Part shown: positions 50,815-61,467 of the stretch, one piece after another
Position numbering within the stretch: the stretch's first letter is position 1
How the letters are laid out: every line of letters begins with the position of its first letter
From: Paraburkholderia tuberum STM678
GTDB taxonomy: Bacteria > Pseudomonadota > Gammaproteobacteria > Burkholderiales > Burkholderiaceae
Direction: 5' to 3'
NCBI RefSeq assembly: GCF_902833905.1
Contig: NZ_CADFGP010000001.1
Location: 124,001 to 188,000 of the forward strand
DNA length: 64,000 nt
Notes under the pieces: model-generated
Told to the model about the DNA's origin: nothing
Seen by the model: the letters and a program-made list of their open reading frames with translations, nothing else
The model's database searches: none
Translations under genes and position numbers: made by a program

Positions 50815-52161
50815 ATGGCACATTCAACGTTGCACTCAGGGGACCTATCCCTGTCTGCCATAGCCGACTCGGCGGCGGAGGAGGCGACATACCGCAAGAT
50901 CACGTTAAGGCTAATGAGCTTTCTTTTCCTGTGCTGGGTCCTCAACTATCTCGATCGCGTCAACGTCAGCTTCGCGCAGCTGCAGCTGAAGCACGATCTC
51001 GGGCTGAGCGACGCGGCGTACGGACTCGGCGTGAGTCTGTTCTTTATCGGCTACATCCTGCTCGAAGTGCCGAGCACGCTGTTGCTGCGGCGCATTGGCG
51101 CCCGCAAGACCGTCACGCGGATCATGCTGCTGTGGGGCGCTATCTCGACTGCCATGGCGTTCATGACCGCTCCATGGCAGTTCTATCTCGCCCGGACGCT
51201 CCTCGGCGCGGCCGAAGCGGGCTTTTGGCCCGGCATCATCCTCTATCTCTCGTACTGGTACCCGTCGAAGCGCCGCGCTCGTATCACGTCGCGGTTCCTG
51301 CTGGCGATCGCGGTTGCGGGGATTGTCGGCGGCCCGCTTTCTGGCTTCATCCTGCAAAACTTCATGGACGTATGGGGCTTTCGCAACTGGCAGTGGCTGT
51401 TCTTCCTTGAAGGCGTCCCCGCCGTGATTGCCGGTGTCGTTGCCTACTTCTACCTGATCGACCGGCCGCAAGATGCAAGGTGGCTGACCGAGGATCAAAA
51501 ACGAATTGTCATCGGCGCGCTCGACGAGGAAGGTCGCAGCAAGCCGCATAACTCGCCGAGCACACTCCTCGCGGCGCTGCGCGACCCGCGCGTGTACGTG
51601 ATTGCCGCGGGCTGGGCCACGGTGCCCATTTGCGGAACCATCCTCAATTACTGGACGCCCACGATCATCAAACAGGCGGGCGTTTCCGACCTGTTGCAGA
51701 TCGGCTTCCTGTCGGCGCTGCCTTATATCGTCGGCGCGGTTGCCATGCTGCTGATCGCACGCAGCTCCGACCTGCGGCTCGAGCGCCGCTGGCACTTCGT
51801 GCTGTCGACGACAGCGGGCGCCACGGGCGCGGTGCTCCTGACGGTGCTGACGCACAACTCGGTTGCCGCCATCGCGTGCCTGAGTCTCGTTTCGGTGAGC
51901 TATTTCGCGGCCGCAGCCATTATCTGGACCATTCCGCCGAACTACCTGAAGGGCGCGGCAGCCGCCGGCGGCATTGGCGTGATCAGTAGTCTCGGTCAGG
52001 TGGGCGCTTTCTTCGCACCAATCGTCCTCGGCTGGGTGAAGAGCGTGACCGGCAGCTTTTCGGCCGGCATCCTGCTGGTGGCGGCGCTCGTTTTCATCGG
52101 CGGCATCGCCGTCTTCTTCGGCGTGCCGCGCGAGCGGCAGGCACAGCAATCCGGCGCGTGA
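50815..52161 (+). CDS. ophD: Phthalate transporter (MFS, ACS family)
   Basis: 448-aa MFS permease of the anion:cation symporter group. TM1 region: [20 protein letters not shown]; motif A-like block [19 protein letters not shown] with [14 protein letters not shown]; then [20 protein letters not shown]. It stands directly upstream of ophC (46 bp) and shares its promoter, the ophDC order described for Burkholderia cepacia DBO1. GGAGA before ATG 50815. Phthalate uptake is inferred from context. Confidence 0.88.
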   Translation: MAHSTLHSGDLSLSAIADSAAEEATYRKITLRLMSFLFLCWVLNYLDRVNVSFAQLQLKHDLGLSDAAYGLGVSLFFIGYILLEVPSTLLLRRIGARKTVTRIMLLWGAISTAMAFMTAPWQFYLARTLLGAAEAGFWPGIILYLSYWYPSKRRARITSRFLLAIAVAGIVGGPLSGFILQNFMDVWGFRNWQWLFFLEGVPAVIAGVVAYFYLIDRPQDARWLTEDQKRIVIGALDEEGRSKPHNSPSTLLAALRDPRVYVIAAGWATVPICGTILNYWTPTIIKQAGVSDLLQIGFLSALPYIVGAVAMLLIARSSDLRLERRWHFVLSTTAGATGAVLLTVLTHNSVAAIACLSLVSVSYFAAAAIIWTIPPNYLKGAAAAGGIGVISSLGQVGAFFAPIVLGWVKSVTGSFSAGILLVAALVFIGGIAVFFGVPRERQAQQSGA

Positions 52162-52207
52162 CGATGCACGCGACGGCAAGCATTTTGACAGTCAGACAGG
52201 AGCAGGA

Positions 52208-53200
52208 ATGAGCAAGCTTCAACTTTCCATCGCGGTGGGCAACTACGACCGGATGCGGCCGCTGATCGACGGCGACGTCCAGATCGACGGTGTCGATCCG
52301 GTGTTCATGCTGCAGGACCCGGAGGAAATCTTCTTTCGTGCGTTCCGGCACGCCGATTACGACATTTGCGAGCTTTCGCTCAGCAGCTATTCGGTGAAGA
52401 CGGCCGCGGGCACGTCGCCCTACATCGCGGTGCCGGTCTTTCCGTCGCGCGCGTTCCGACACAGCTCGGTCTACGTGCGTTCCGACCGTGGGATCGACCG
52501 GCCCGAGGACCTGAAAGGCAAACGCATCGGCGTGCCGGAATACCAGCTCACGGCCAACGTATGGGTGCGGCTCTTTCTCGAAGAGGAATATGGCGTGAAG
52601 GCGTCGGATATCCGCTGGGTGCGGGGCGGCTACGAGGATCCGACGCGCGTGGAGAAGATTGCGCTCAAGCTGCCTGAAGGCGTCGTGCTGGAAAGCGCAC
52701 CCGAAGGGCAGACGATCTCGAACCTGCTGGCCGAAGGCGAGATTGACGGCGTGATCGGACCGCGCGCGCCGTCGTGCTTCGACCGTGGGCATCCGAAGGT
52801 CAAGTACCTTTTCGATGATCCGCAGAAAAGCGCCGCCGAATGGTACGAGCACAGGCAGCTCTTCCCGATCATGCACACGCTGGGCATTCGCAAGACGCTC
52901 GCGGTTCAGCACCCGTGGCTGCCCGGCGCGATCGCGAAAGCGTTCGAGCAATCGAAGGAAGTGGCGCTGGCCCGTTTGAGCGACACCTCGGCGACCAAGG
53001 TGACGCTGCCGTTCGTCGAGGACCAGTTGCGCAATGCACGGCGTCTGATGGGGCACGACTTCTGGTCGTACGGATTCGCGAACAACGAGCATGTGATCGA
53101 CCGCTTCCTCGCGCAGCACCACGCTGAGGGATTGTCGAGCCGTCGCCTGCAGCCTGCCGAACTGTTCCACCCGGCCAGCCTGGAGCGATTCAAGATCTGA
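52208..53200 (+). CDS. ophC: 4,5-dihydroxyphthalate decarboxylase
   Basis: 330-aa enzyme converting 4,5-dihydroxyphthalate to protocatechuate and CO2. It matches the Pht5/OphC family: opening LQLSIAVGNYDRMRPLIDGD, DYDICELSLSSY, DRPEDLKGKRIGVPEYQLTA and ending QPAELFHPASLERF. The fold is that of a periplasmic binding protein without a signal peptide, as usual for this family. CAGGAGCAGG before ATG 52208. A collapsed second copy lies at 58529. Confidence 0.93.
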   Translation: MSKLQLSIAVGNYDRMRPLIDGDVQIDGVDPVFMLQDPEEIFFRAFRHADYDICELSLSSYSVKTAAGTSPYIAVPVFPSRAFRHSSVYVRSDRGIDRPEDLKGKRIGVPEYQLTANVWVRLFLEEEYGVKASDIRWVRGGYEDPTRVEKIALKLPEGVVLESAPEGQTISNLLAEGEIDGVIGPRAPSCFDRGHPKVKYLFDDPQKSAAEWYEHRQLFPIMHTLGIRKTLAVQHPWLPGAIAKAFEQSKEVALARLSDTSATKVTLPFVEDQLRNARRLMGHDFWSYGFANNEHVIDRFLAQHHAEGLSSRRLQPAELFHPASLERFKI

Positions 53201-53309
53201 CCTCTCGCGGCGGTTGTTCGAGCCGTCGCGCATCCGGCAGGCGCTGGGTGCGCGACGGATGCGCCGAAGGGGACAATACATCCAATATACTCAGTAATCC
53301 AGAAGACAG

Positions 53310-54380
53310 ATGAACATGAAGAGACACACATTCCCGCTCGCCTGCGGCGGGTTGCTGACGCTCGCCTGCACGTCGGCCCATGCGCAGAGTTCGGTCACGC
53401 TCTACGGCATCGTTGATGCGGGCGTCGAGTACGTCAATCGGGTGCCCCAGGGCAGTCAGACGGGCTCGGTGATCCGGGAACAGTCGGGCAATCTCGCCGG
53501 ATCGCGCTGGGGGCTCAAGGGATCAGAAGACCTTGGCGGCGGCTACAAGGCCGTGTTTACGCTGGAGGGCGGGTTCAACGTGAACACCGGCGCGCTAGGT
53601 CAGAACGGACGGCTGTTCGGCCGCAAGGCATTCGTTGGCGTCTCAACGCCGTACGGCACGCTCACGCTCGGACGTCACCAGAACCTGCTCTACGAGCTGA
53701 TGTACAAGTACGACGCGCTGACGTTCAACCCCAGCTACTCCGCGCAAAGCATGGACAGCCAGTTCGTGAATCGCGCGGACAATTCGGTGCGCTATGGCGT
53801 GCACCTCGGCGGCGTCACGTTCGCGGCACTGTACAGCACCGGGTTCGACGCGACGATTCCGAACGGTGGGAGCGTGCCCGGCGCAACGAAGGTGGGCCGC
53901 GAAATGAGCGCGGCGCTCCTGTACGATCGCGGGCCGTTCAGCATCGGGTTGACGTACGACCAGTTGCAGGGCACCTCGATCGCGACACAGAGCAATGCGC
54001 AGCAGCGAGCGCTGCTCGGCGTGTCGTACGACTTCGGGCCGGTCACGACGCTGGCCGGCCTGCGCTGGCTGAACACGCGCAATACGGATGTGCCGCCGAG
54101 CTCGCTGCTCTATTGGGGCGGCGTGACCTGGAGGGTGAATGCGCCGCTTGCCATTTCCGCCAGCGTCTATCACACGCAGTTTCGCAATCCGCACGGCGGC
54201 CCGACGATGGGGGTATTGCTCGTCGACTACTCGCTGTCCAGGCGCACCGACGTGTATGCGGAAGGGGCGTATGTCTCCAACCGTTCATTCTCCAATGTCG
54301 GTATTCGTGGCACAGGCGTGGACATTGCGCCAGGCATGGACCAGGCGGGCGTGACCGTGGGCATTCGCCACACCTTCTGA
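53310..54380 (+). CDS. Outer-membrane porin (gram-negative porin family)
   Basis: 356-aa porin with a signal peptide ending CTSAHA-Q and the beta-proteobacterial start SSVTLYGIVDAGVEYVNR. Repeated amphipathic beta strands run to a C-terminal aromatic residue (VTVGIRHTF), needed for BAM recognition. It stands 109 bp after ophC on the same strand, so it probably serves phthalate passage across the outer membrane. Channel selectivity is inferred only. Confidence 0.92.
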   Translation: MNMKRHTFPLACGGLLTLACTSAHAQSSVTLYGIVDAGVEYVNRVPQGSQTGSVIREQSGNLAGSRWGLKGSEDLGGGYKAVFTLEGGFNVNTGALGQNGRLFGRKAFVGVSTPYGTLTLGRHQNLLYELMYKYDALTFNPSYSAQSMDSQFVNRADNSVRYGVHLGGVTFAALYSTGFDATIPNGGSVPGATKVGREMSAALLYDRGPFSIGLTYDQLQGTSIATQSNAQQRALLGVSYDFGPVTTLAGLRWLNTRNTDVPPSSLLYWGGVTWRVNAPLAISASVYHTQFRNPHGGPTMGVLLVDYSLSRRTDVYAEGAYVSNRSFSNVGIRGTGVDIAPGMDQAGVTVGIRHTF

Positions 54381-54469
54381 GCGGCCTAGGCGATGCGCTC
54401 CAGCGCCTCTCGTGCCGGCTAAAGCGCTATGATTGTCACCGGTCTGGTCACAATAACAGCGAGGAAGGT

Positions 54470-55060
54470 ATGGCAGCAGCACGTACTTCGGGCAAGGGCG
54501 GGGGCGCGAGCGAGGACCCCATCCTGCGGCACTGGCGCGAGGCGGTTCCGGATGACCGTCTTGCTCACCTGGTGAAGGATGCAGGCCGCGCGATGATTCG
54601 CGGTCTGCAAATGCGCCTGGCGCAGCATGAAGTCTCGTTCGGCCACTGGGCTTATCTGCGTGTGCTATGGGTCACCGACGGGCTTACGCAGAAGGAGCTC
54701 AGCGACGAGACCGGCACCACCACGCCCACCACGTTCAGTGCGGTGTCGGCAATGGAAAAGCTCGGGTATGTCGAGCGCCGCTATGAACCCGGCAATCGCA
54801 AGAACACGCACGTCTGCCTCACGCCGCGCGGCCGGAGCCTGAAAAACAAGCTCGTCCCGCTCGCGGAAGAAGTCAACGAAATTAGCGTCAGGGGCCTGAA
54901 AACCACCGAGATCAACGTCGCGCGGAAGGTTCTGCTGACGATCATCGAGAACATGGCACGCGACGAATCCGAGTCGGACAACCCGGCGCTGCGCATTCCG
55001 TCGACGCGGGAAGTGGGCAATCTGATCGCGGCACGCGGCGAAGAAATCGATCAGGATTGA
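54470..55060 (+). CDS. MarR-family transcriptional regulator of the phthalate region
   Basis: 196-aa winged-helix regulator. The MarR domain spans about residues 35-140: FGHWAYLRVLWVTDGLTQKE, LSDETGTTTPTTFSAVSAME (recognition helix), KLGYVERRYEPGNRKNTHVC (wing), then a dimerisation helix. GAGGAAGG before ATG 54470. It sits inside the oph cluster, 90 bp after the porin. It is the only regulator here and the obvious candidate to bind the ATTAGA-type palindromes. The sign of regulation and the ligand are not shown. Confidence 0.9.
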   Translation: MAAARTSGKGGGASEDPILRHWREAVPDDRLAHLVKDAGRAMIRGLQMRLAQHEVSFGHWAYLRVLWVTDGLTQKELSDETGTTTPTTFSAVSAMEKLGYVERRYEPGNRKNTHVCLTPRGRSLKNKLVPLAEEVNEISVRGLKTTEINVARKVLLTIIENMARDESESDNPALRIPSTREVGNLIAARGEEIDQD

Positions 55061-55102
55061 GGCGCAGCTCAGCATTTCAGGTCCTTCCCGAGTAGCAAAT
55101 TA

Positions 55103-55116
55103 ATTATAGATCTAAT
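55103..55116. promoter_or_regulatory. oph operator candidate C
   Basis: ATTATAGATCTAAT: one mismatch in the left half-site, perfect right half TCTAAT. It lies in an AT-rich stretch after the MarR gene and just upstream of the quinolinate phosphoribosyltransferase remnant, which would once have been its target. Confidence 0.6.
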
Positions 55117-55159
55117 AATATAGGCGGGCGTGCCAGGTCCACGACAGGCACGACGGCAG

Positions 55160-55530
<371 letters not shown>

Positions 55531-55652
55531 CGAGATCGGGGCGTATGTGTGCGCCCCGTAGAAGGAAGCGCTGACAAAAAATCCCTCGTTTTAACTGTAT
55601 ATGGCTCAGTTCAAACGAGGGCAATGAGGGCTTTTGCGCTTACCGCGAACTA

Positions 55653-56828
55653 TCAAAGCGTTACATCTGCGCCCGTTTCGCTTGACTTCAGAATCGCGAT
55701 ACAGATTTCCAGCGTGCCCTTTGCCCATTCGCCGTCGTGAAGGGGCGAGTGTCCGTCGACGACCGCGCCATACAACTCGTCGATGACTTCGGCGCGCGGC
55801 ACGACGGGTGCAGGCAGTGGCAGCGTTTGGCGCTGCTCGTCGCCGTAGACGACGATCGAATCGGGCAGCGGGCGCAGGTCCGCGCGTTCGCACGAGACGA
55901 TGATCGGACCGAAATGCTGATGAAAGCGCGGCGGCTCGTCCGCGGCGGCCGTCGGCGGCTTGTATGCCGATCCGCCGTAGGTGCCGGCCGCCTTGAGTCT
56001 GGCTTCGTCGCCCGAGGACGCGAGCGTCTCCAGACGGCGGCGGGCGCTCCCGTACATGTCGGGGCTTGTGCGATCGCCCATTTCGCCGATCCAGCCGCTC
56101 CACTCTTCGGTATTGAAGTGGCCATAGCCGTTGTACGAGAGCGAGGCATAAGCACCGTTCTCGAACCAGATCAGCGCCGAATAAGCACCTTCGGTTGGGC
56201 GTGACGAATCCCACCGTCCCACACTCGCGCGCAGCCGCGTCGCGCGCGAGCTGGCGAGCATTCGCACGATGTCGACCTGGTGAGCCGCCTGGCTGAAGAC
56301 GGCGCCGCCACCTTCAGCCGTGGCCAGCTCCTCGGGCCGGCGCGGGCGGTAAAGGTAGTCGGTGTAGTTCACGGCCTGGATCATTTTCACCGCGCCGAAA
56401 TCGCCGCGCCTGATCAATTCGCGCGTACACAGGTACGGCGTGTCGAAACTGTGGCAATGCCCGACGATCAGATGCACGTTCGCTGCGCGGCATGCAGCGA
56501 TCATGCGATCGCAGTCCGCAGCGGCGAGCGCTATCGGCTTTTCGACCAGCACGTGTTTGCCTTTTGCCGCGGCAATTTCAGTGTGCTGCGCGTGGAACTG
56601 GTGCGGACTCGCAACGTAGATGATCTCGACGTTGGGGTCATCCGCCAACTCCGCCACGTCCGCATAGGTGGGCGCAGCGAAGTCGGCGGCGAACTGCCGC
56701 CGCGCTTCGTCACGCGGATCGCACGCAGCGACGAGCTGGACTCTGGGGTCGCGCAGGAAGGTCGGCAACATCAGCGAGAATGCCCGTCCCAGTCCTGCGA
56801 CCCCGATACGCAAACGGCGCTGCTCCAT
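55653..56828 (-). CDS. ophB: Phthalate 4,5-cis-dihydrodiol dehydrogenase
   Basis: 391-aa Gfo/Idh/MocA-type NAD-dependent dehydrogenase. The N-terminal Rossmann motif [20 protein letters not shown] with the catalytic Lys, and VGHCHSFD are typical, and the later [16 protein letters not shown] supplies active-site Asp/His. It oxidises cis-4,5-dihydrodihydroxyphthalate to 4,5-dihydroxyphthalate. ATG 56828 follows GGGAGAC; a start at 57047 would run into ophA2 and is rejected. It lies 16 bp downstream of ophA2, the ophA2B order known from Burkholderia. Confidence 0.91.
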   Translation of the reverse strand: MEQRRLRIGVAGLGRAFSLMLPTFLRDPRVQLVAACDPRDEARRQFAADFAAPTYADVAELADDPNVEIIYVASPHQFHAQHTEIAAAKGKHVLVEKPIALAAADCDRMIAACRAANVHLIVGHCHSFDTPYLCTRELIRRGDFGAVKMIQAVNYTDYLYRPRRPEELATAEGGGAVFSQAAHQVDIVRMLASSRATRLRASVGRWDSSRPTEGAYSALIWFENGAYASLSYNGYGHFNTEEWSGWIGEMGDRTSPDMYGSARRRLETLASSGDEARLKAAGTYGGSAYKPPTAAADEPPRFHQHFGPIIVSCERADLRPLPDSIVVYGDEQRQTLPLPAPVVPRAEVIDELYGAVVDGHSPLHDGEWAKGTLEICIAILKSSETGADVTL

Positions 56829-56844
56829 GGCCGTGTGTCTCCCG

Positions 56845-58176
56845 TTATTGCTTGACCTGATAGTCCGTTGCAAGCGCGGACGGTTGGTCGGCCGGTTCCG
56901 GATTCTTTTTGCTGACGTAGCGCGCAGCATACGTGCGCCAGTCGATTTCCTTCGGCACGACAGCCTGGTACGAACACACTTCCCGGGAAATCGCCTTTGC
57001 ACCGGTGCCAATTGCTTCGCCATCCTTCTCGAATTCGGCGATCGCATCGATCATGCGGCGACGGAATTCGACGATGGCGAGATCGCTCGCGCCGAGGCGC
57101 TCGTCCGAGCGGTTCGCAATCGGGCCCATCGTGACCCACATGGCGATGTCCTGGTTCGGGAAGCCCGAAATGCCAGTGAAATTGCCAGCCTTCATCGCCT
57201 GGCGGTCCTGCCAGAAGCGGTTGTCGTGATTGCGCAGCGGACGATAGTACTGGTCGAGATCAACACCGACCTGCTGACGCAGGAACTTGCGCCACGTTTC
57301 GTTTTCCGGCGTCGTCTCCGGATCGCCCCAGGCGATGAAGTAGAACGCCGTGTTCGTGTCGTCCATCGGCACATTGATGTTCGCAACGTTGTAAAGATTG
57401 TTCGGCGGAATCAGCACCGTTCCCGGCGCCACGAACACCGTGGAGCGCACGTAGTCGTGCGTGTTGGCGTTGAAGATCGGGCGGCGCAGCGCGGCGTAAC
57501 GGAAGCCGTAGTCGGTGCGCTCGACCTGCAGGCGCGGGGCCTTGTCGGTGGACGGGCGCAACCAGTTCTTCCCGGTCGCTTCGGCGCCGCCGACGCGTGC
57601 CGGCACGAAGTCGGACGAATGCAGGCTGGAGCTGTGCGCGGAGTCGATCGCGCCTTCGAGGATTTGCGCCCAATTGCACGGCAGCAGCGCCTTGGCGATG
57701 CTCACGCGGGTGTCGGCAGTCGGCGCCCAGGCCGGCGGCACGAATTCGGGGATGGCGTCTTGCGGGCCCATATACGCCCACACCATGCCGCCCCATTCCT
57801 GCACTGGATAGGCCTTGTGCTTGACCTTGTCGGTCATGCAGCTCGCTGCCGGCTCGGACACCATTTCAAGCACGTTGCCCGCGACGTCGAACTTCCAGCC
57901 GTGATACAGGCAGCGCAGGCCGGAGTCTTCATTGCGGCCGTAGACGAGCGATGCGCGACGGTGCGGGCAGTACTCGTCCAGCACACCAACGCTGCCTTCC
58001 GAGTCCCGGAATACGACGAGGTCTTCGCCAAATACGCGCGCTTTGACCGGCGCACCATCCGGCTCGCTGACTTCTTCGATGAGGCAAACCGGCGTCCAGT
58101 GCCGTCGCATCAGTTGGCCCATCGGGGCATCGCCTTCAACGCGGCACAGCAATTCATTTTCTTGGTGGGTCAGCAT
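56845..58176 (-). CDS. ophA2: Phthalate 4,5-dioxygenase, oxygenase component
   Basis: 443-aa Rieske non-heme iron oxygenase. Rieske cluster: [13 protein letters not shown] and CLYHGWKFD (CxH-x17-CxxH). Mononuclear iron site: [13 protein letters not shown], giving two His and, with a later Asp, the facial triad. Sequence and context match OphA2/Pht3. It adds O2 to phthalate at positions 4 and 5. GGGAGA stands before ATG 58176. Palindrome D lies 53 bp upstream. Confidence 0.94.
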   Translation of the reverse strand: MLTHQENELLCRVEGDAPMGQLMRRHWTPVCLIEEVSEPDGAPVKARVFGEDLVVFRDSEGSVGVLDEYCPHRRASLVYGRNEDSGLRCLYHGWKFDVAGNVLEMVSEPAASCMTDKVKHKAYPVQEWGGMVWAYMGPQDAIPEFVPPAWAPTADTRVSIAKALLPCNWAQILEGAIDSAHSSSLHSSDFVPARVGGAEATGKNWLRPSTDKAPRLQVERTDYGFRYAALRRPIFNANTHDYVRSTVFVAPGTVLIPPNNLYNVANINVPMDDTNTAFYFIAWGDPETTPENETWRKFLRQQVGVDLDQYYRPLRNHDNRFWQDRQAMKAGNFTGISGFPNQDIAMWVTMGPIANRSDERLGASDLAIVEFRRRMIDAIAEFEKDGEAIGTGAKAISREVCSYQAVVPKEIDWRTYAARYVSKKNPEPADQPSALATDYQVKQ

Positions 58177-58228
58177 GTAATGTCTCCCGGCGACAGGTCG
58201 CCTTCATCAACAGGTGTTACTCAACTAT

Positions 58229-58242
58229 ATTAGATATCTAGT
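58229..58242. promoter_or_regulatory. oph operator candidate D
   Basis: ATTAGATATCTAGT: perfect left half-site and one mismatch on the right, 53 bp upstream of ophA2. With copies A and B it gives every functional oph promoter one site at nearly the same distance. Confidence 0.68.
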
Positions 58243-58312
58243 GAAATTGGCAAGAACCTTTGGGGGCATCCGGGAAAGTACGTATGGTCGGAAGTGCCGC
58301 AGGACTAGGAAT

Positions 58313-58326
58313 ATTCGATCTCTAAT
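58313..58326. promoter_or_regulatory. oph operator candidate E
   Basis: ATTCGATCTCTAAT: one mismatch in the left half-site. It is upstream (about 25 bp before the ATG at 58351) of the collapsed ophC copy, divergent from ophA2, and probably a relic of a second regulated transcript. Confidence 0.6.
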
Positions 58327-58350
58327 ATAAAGGGACGGGATTCATCGCCG

Positions 58351-58636
58351 ATGGATCTAATTTGTGAGGCGCTGGCTGTGCTTCGGTCGGATGGCTACGT
58401 TGTCGTCATCGATCCCGGGAAGCATGCTGGGGTGAATTCGTCGAAACCGGAAACGGAGGGCAATTTTTTCGGTGACTACACCGGCGCGAAAGGGGAGCAC
58501 AACGGCAAGCGGCGACCGGGTGCTGCAGATCGCGGTATCGACAAGCCTGAAGATTTGAAGGGCAAGCGCATCGGCGTGCCCGAATGCCGGCCGAATTGTT
58601 CCACCCGGCTAGCCTCGAAAGACTTAAGGATTTAAG
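58351..58636 (+). pseudogene. Collapsed second copy of ophC
   Basis: From about 58529 the sequence reads DRGIDKPEDLKGKRIGVPE, nearly identical to the functional ophC. It then jumps, with a frame change, straight to PAELFHPASLERLKDL, the C-terminal end of OphC. Some 200 internal codons are gone. The first 58 codons from ATG 58351 (DLICEALAVLRSDGYVVVID) do not match ophC, and I do not recognise them. It cannot encode a decarboxylase. Confidence 0.8.
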
Positions 58637-58725
58637 CGGCGCTGACGGTGGAATGCTGGGAAATTCGCGGCGTTCTATATGTCGCGGCTATGATTTAGAT
58701 CTTGATAAAGCCGGATTGATCGAAC

Positions 58726-59202
58726 ATGACAGACTCTGTATTGAAAGATGTCGAAGCCCCTGTGCGGGAAAGTGACAACAGCCTTGTGTGGTCGGACGCA
58801 CGGCTACTCGGCTTCACGCCGATGGATGACGTGCATCAGGAATTCTATGGAGTTGCGCTACGGCTCGTGACCTGCACCGATGCGAGCGCCCTTGCCGCAA
58901 TCGACGAATTCGAAAAACACGCCGTCAGCCATTTCGAGCAGGAAGACGAATGGATGCGCACGACAAACTTTCCCCCGCGCGACTGCCACATCGAAGAGCA
59001 CGAAGCCGTGCTGAATTCAGTCCGAGACGTTAAAGCCGCGGTCGAAGCAGGGCAGGCCGGTTGCGCGCTGGTGCATGACATCGGCATGCATCTGTACAAC
59101 TGGTTTCCGGGACACGCCGACTACCTGGATTCGGCGCTTGCTGCATGGATGACGAAACAGACGATGGGTGGAAAGCCTGTTGTCTTAAGACGGACGATTT
59201 GA
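58726..59202 (+). CDS. Bacteriohemerythrin
   Basis: 158-aa hemerythrin-fold protein binding a di-iron site and O2. Ligands are visible in order: His in DDVHQEFY, HAVSHFEQEDEWM with His and Glu, the IEEHEAV helix, and HLYNWFPGHADYLD with His-x4-Asp. It may sense or store oxygen. Its place next to an oxygen-consuming dioxygenase cluster is suggestive but unproven. No strong Shine-Dalgarno precedes ATG 58726. Confidence 0.88.
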   Translation: MTDSVLKDVEAPVRESDNSLVWSDARLLGFTPMDDVHQEFYGVALRLVTCTDASALAAIDEFEKHAVSHFEQEDEWMRTTNFPPRDCHIEEHEAVLNSVRDVKAAVEAGQAGCALVHDIGMHLYNWFPGHADYLDSALAAWMTKQTMGGKPVVLRRTI

Positions 59203-59252
59203 AGAAAAAGCTGCAGGGATTTCTCTCTGCAGCTCTTCAGCTCTCCAGGCGT

Positions 59253-59605
59253 TTATGCTTTGCGCGTTCGGAATTCTTGCTGACCTGTGGCTTCCGTCAA
59301 CGCATCGTCGCTACCTTCCTCCAGCGAAATATTCCAGGTTTCGCGTCCCTTGACCCACCACATCGCGGCGGCAACCGGACCGGGCAGCGCAAGCGCCAGC
59401 AGTACGAGCAACGGTGCGGAAGGTGCGCCCGTCGTGCTGAAGGCACTCGTCAGCAGTAGCGGCGTAACCATTGCGCCCACTCGACCGAAAGCAACGGACA
59501 CGCCCAAACCCGAGGCGCGCAACCGCGTCGGCAGGATTTCAGCGGAAACCACGTAAGCCGAGATATAGCCCCACGTGCTCGTCAAGAAGTAACCTGATCC
59601 TCCCT
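59253..59605 (-). pseudogene. MFS transporter C-terminal remnant
   Basis: Reads STWGYISAYVVSAEILPTRL, RASGLGVSVAFGRVGAMVTP, and a last hydrophobic span, typical of the second half of sugar/aromatic-acid MFS carriers (the PTRLRASG block follows TM10). About three-quarters of the protein is missing upstream of 59605. Non-functional. Confidence 0.78.
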
Positions 59606-59681
59606 ATGTCCGCAGTGATGTCTCTTGCTGTCCTGGCCACGGCCCATATCAGCTACCCGACTCGCGCAGCACGATATGACC

Positions 59682-60369
59682 CGCCGGGCACAGTCTCGAG
59701 GAGCGTTTGAACAGGCCGCTTGCCGATCCGATCGATACGGCCGTGATCCGCTCGACGGAGAAACCGGTCAGTCCCGAGGGCGGGCTGATTGTTCTAAACG
59801 GGAGTCTGGCGCCCGGCGGTGCGGTTCTGAAGCGCGCCGCCGCTACTCCCGAACTGCTCGAACACGAAGGGCGTGCCGTGGTATTTACCTCGCTCGAAGA
59901 TCTGGCCGCGCGCATCGACGACCCCAGTCTGGACGTTCGCGCGGACGACGTTCTCGTATTGCAGAACGCGGGGCCGCGCAGTGCTTCAGGCATGCCCGAG
60001 GCCGGCTATCTGCCGATTCCGCAGAAACTTGCGCGGGCGGGGGTGAAGGACATGGTGAGGATTTCCGATGCGCGCATGTCGGGCACGGCGTACGGGACCA
60101 TCGTGCTTCACGTGACGCCAGAAGCGGCGCTCGGTGGCCCGCTGGCGCTGGTGCGCAACGGTGATCGGATCCGGCTCTCGGCGCGGGACAAGCGGATCGA
60201 TCTACTGGTCGACGAGGTCGAGCTGGCGCGTCGTGCCGCTGAGATTCGTCCGGCGCAAGGGATGTATGCGCGCGGTTACCAGCGGCTCTATCACGATCAC
60301 GTACTCTCTGCCGCGGCAGGGTGCGACTTCGACTTCCTCACCGCGTTTCCTTCCGAAGAGCTTAAGTAA
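59682..60369 (+). pseudogene. IlvD/Edd-type dehydratase, C-terminal fragment
   Basis: The C-terminal third of a dihydroxy-acid or sugar-acid dehydratase: SPEGGLIVLNGSLAPGGAVL, VVFTSLEDLAARI, GPRSASGMPEAG, VRISDARMSGTAYGT and a final AEIRPAQGMYARGYQ with HVLSAAAGCDFDFL. A stop lies just upstream (59682), and the iron-sulfur-binding N-terminus is missing. A TTG at 59707 would allow a 220-aa product, but without the cluster ligands it would be inactive. Confidence 0.82.
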
Positions 60370-60734
60370 GTTCATCCCCCATCAGAGGTGTCGTCGAAGA
60401 TTCGATCGTCGAATTCGATCGGGAACGGGTCGTTCCGGCTCAGAGTTCCGGCTTCGGACGCGTTCCGGTAGTCGTCAAGACGCGCCGAAACAACGTTTCG
60501 GATGTGATTCCCGACTATGGCGGATTGCCTGGGCCCCAGTGTTTCGAGGCGTGTAACGCCCATTGGTATCGCGGCTCAATCTCGCAAGTGGCCGGACTAG
60601 ACCGTCGATCCTGTTGGATATGACCAGGTGAGATGGTGCTGAACGGAGGCTAGCTTGTTATTCCTTGTCATAACGGCGCACTGGAACGCGGCTATCGGCG
60701 CGAGCTACGATGAAGCACAACGACGGCGTGTAAA
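60370..60734. other. Intergenic region with a short minus-strand frame
   Basis: 365 bp between the dehydratase fragment and the HiPIP gene. A 63-codon minus-strand frame (60372-60563, starting MGVTRLETLGPRQSAIVGN) looks protein-like but is too short to identify. It may be the N-terminal scrap of a decayed regulator. No RNA gene seen. Confidence 0.35.
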
Positions 60735-61046
60735 TTACGCCTTTTTCACGTAGGCGTTACACCACCCTTTTGCGTAGACCAGCTTGCCCCCGTAGGTCGG
60801 ACACGGCCCAATCGTGGAACCGGGTTTGCCTTGATACAGTTGGCAATTGGCGCAGGTCTGCCCTGTCTGGTACCGAGGGAATTTCGCCTTGTCGACCTTC
60901 GATGCGTCCATCTTGTATCCGAGGGCCAGTGCGGTCGGATCGTTTTCGGACAGCACAGGCGCGTCCGCGTTTGACTTTGTCGAGAGAACCGTCGTTGAGG
61001 CGACGGATGCGGCAAGTATCATGAAATGACGGCGAGAGAGCGACAC
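60735..61046 (-). CDS. High-potential iron-sulfur protein (HiPIP)
   Basis: 103-aa exported protein. A Tat-like leader (LSRRHFMILAASVASTT) is followed by a small domain with four Cys: CANCQLYQG, IGPCPTYGG and AKGWCNAYV, the CxxC-x13-C-x13-C pattern of HiPIP [4Fe-4S] electron carriers. The GTG at 61046 is preceded by AAGGAGG at 8 bp and puts the twin arginine near the N-terminus. A longer start at 61112 is not needed. It may serve as a periplasmic electron carrier. Confidence 0.88.
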   Translation of the reverse strand: MSLSRRHFMILAASVASTTVLSTKSNADAPVLSENDPTALALGYKMDASKVDKAKFPRYQTGQTCANCQLYQGKPGSTIGPCPTYGGKLVYAKGWCNAYVKKA

Positions 61047-61467
61047 GATCGAAACCTCCTTTCGAGACACAATCAGACGGTGGCAAAGTGACGGTGAACC
61101 GGTCAATCGCAAACCGCCTCGTCATAACATGAGCAATCAGCATACCTGTCGATTGTCGAACACCAGTTTCGCAGCCGGCCTGTTGGGTGAAATATCACAT
61201 GCGATATATTGAAAGCCGAGGCATGACCGAGCCACGGAGGATCGATCGTGGAACTGGATGTGACGCAGAAGCTGATCGGTACGAGGAGCAGGATATGAAG
61301 ATGACCTTGCGCGGCCCGCTATCGTTGTGAACCGGACCAAAGCGAAGTCCGGAGAACTCCAGAAGCGGCCCTGGGTCTCGCGCCGAGTTTTCGGCTGTGA
61401 GACCGCGCTCGCTTGAGTGCGCTGTGCCGCGTTACTCTCGTGTCAACCGTCTACCGGCGAACGCATG
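61047..61467. other. Intergenic region
   Basis: 421 bp between the HiPIP start and the stop of the BON gene (both minus strand). It should hold the HiPIP promoter. A short GTG frame at 61248 on the plus strand (MELDVTQKLIGTRSRI) is too small to call. Nothing else recognised. Confidence 0.3.

Noticed and set aside
55653..57047. The 464-aa version of OphB
   Set aside because: It would extend through the intergenic gap into ophA2; the Rossmann motif begins right after the ATG at 56828.
59707..60369. The IlvD/Edd fragment as a functional 220-aa enzyme
   Set aside because: The N-terminal two-thirds with the iron-sulfur ligands is missing and a stop lies just upstream.
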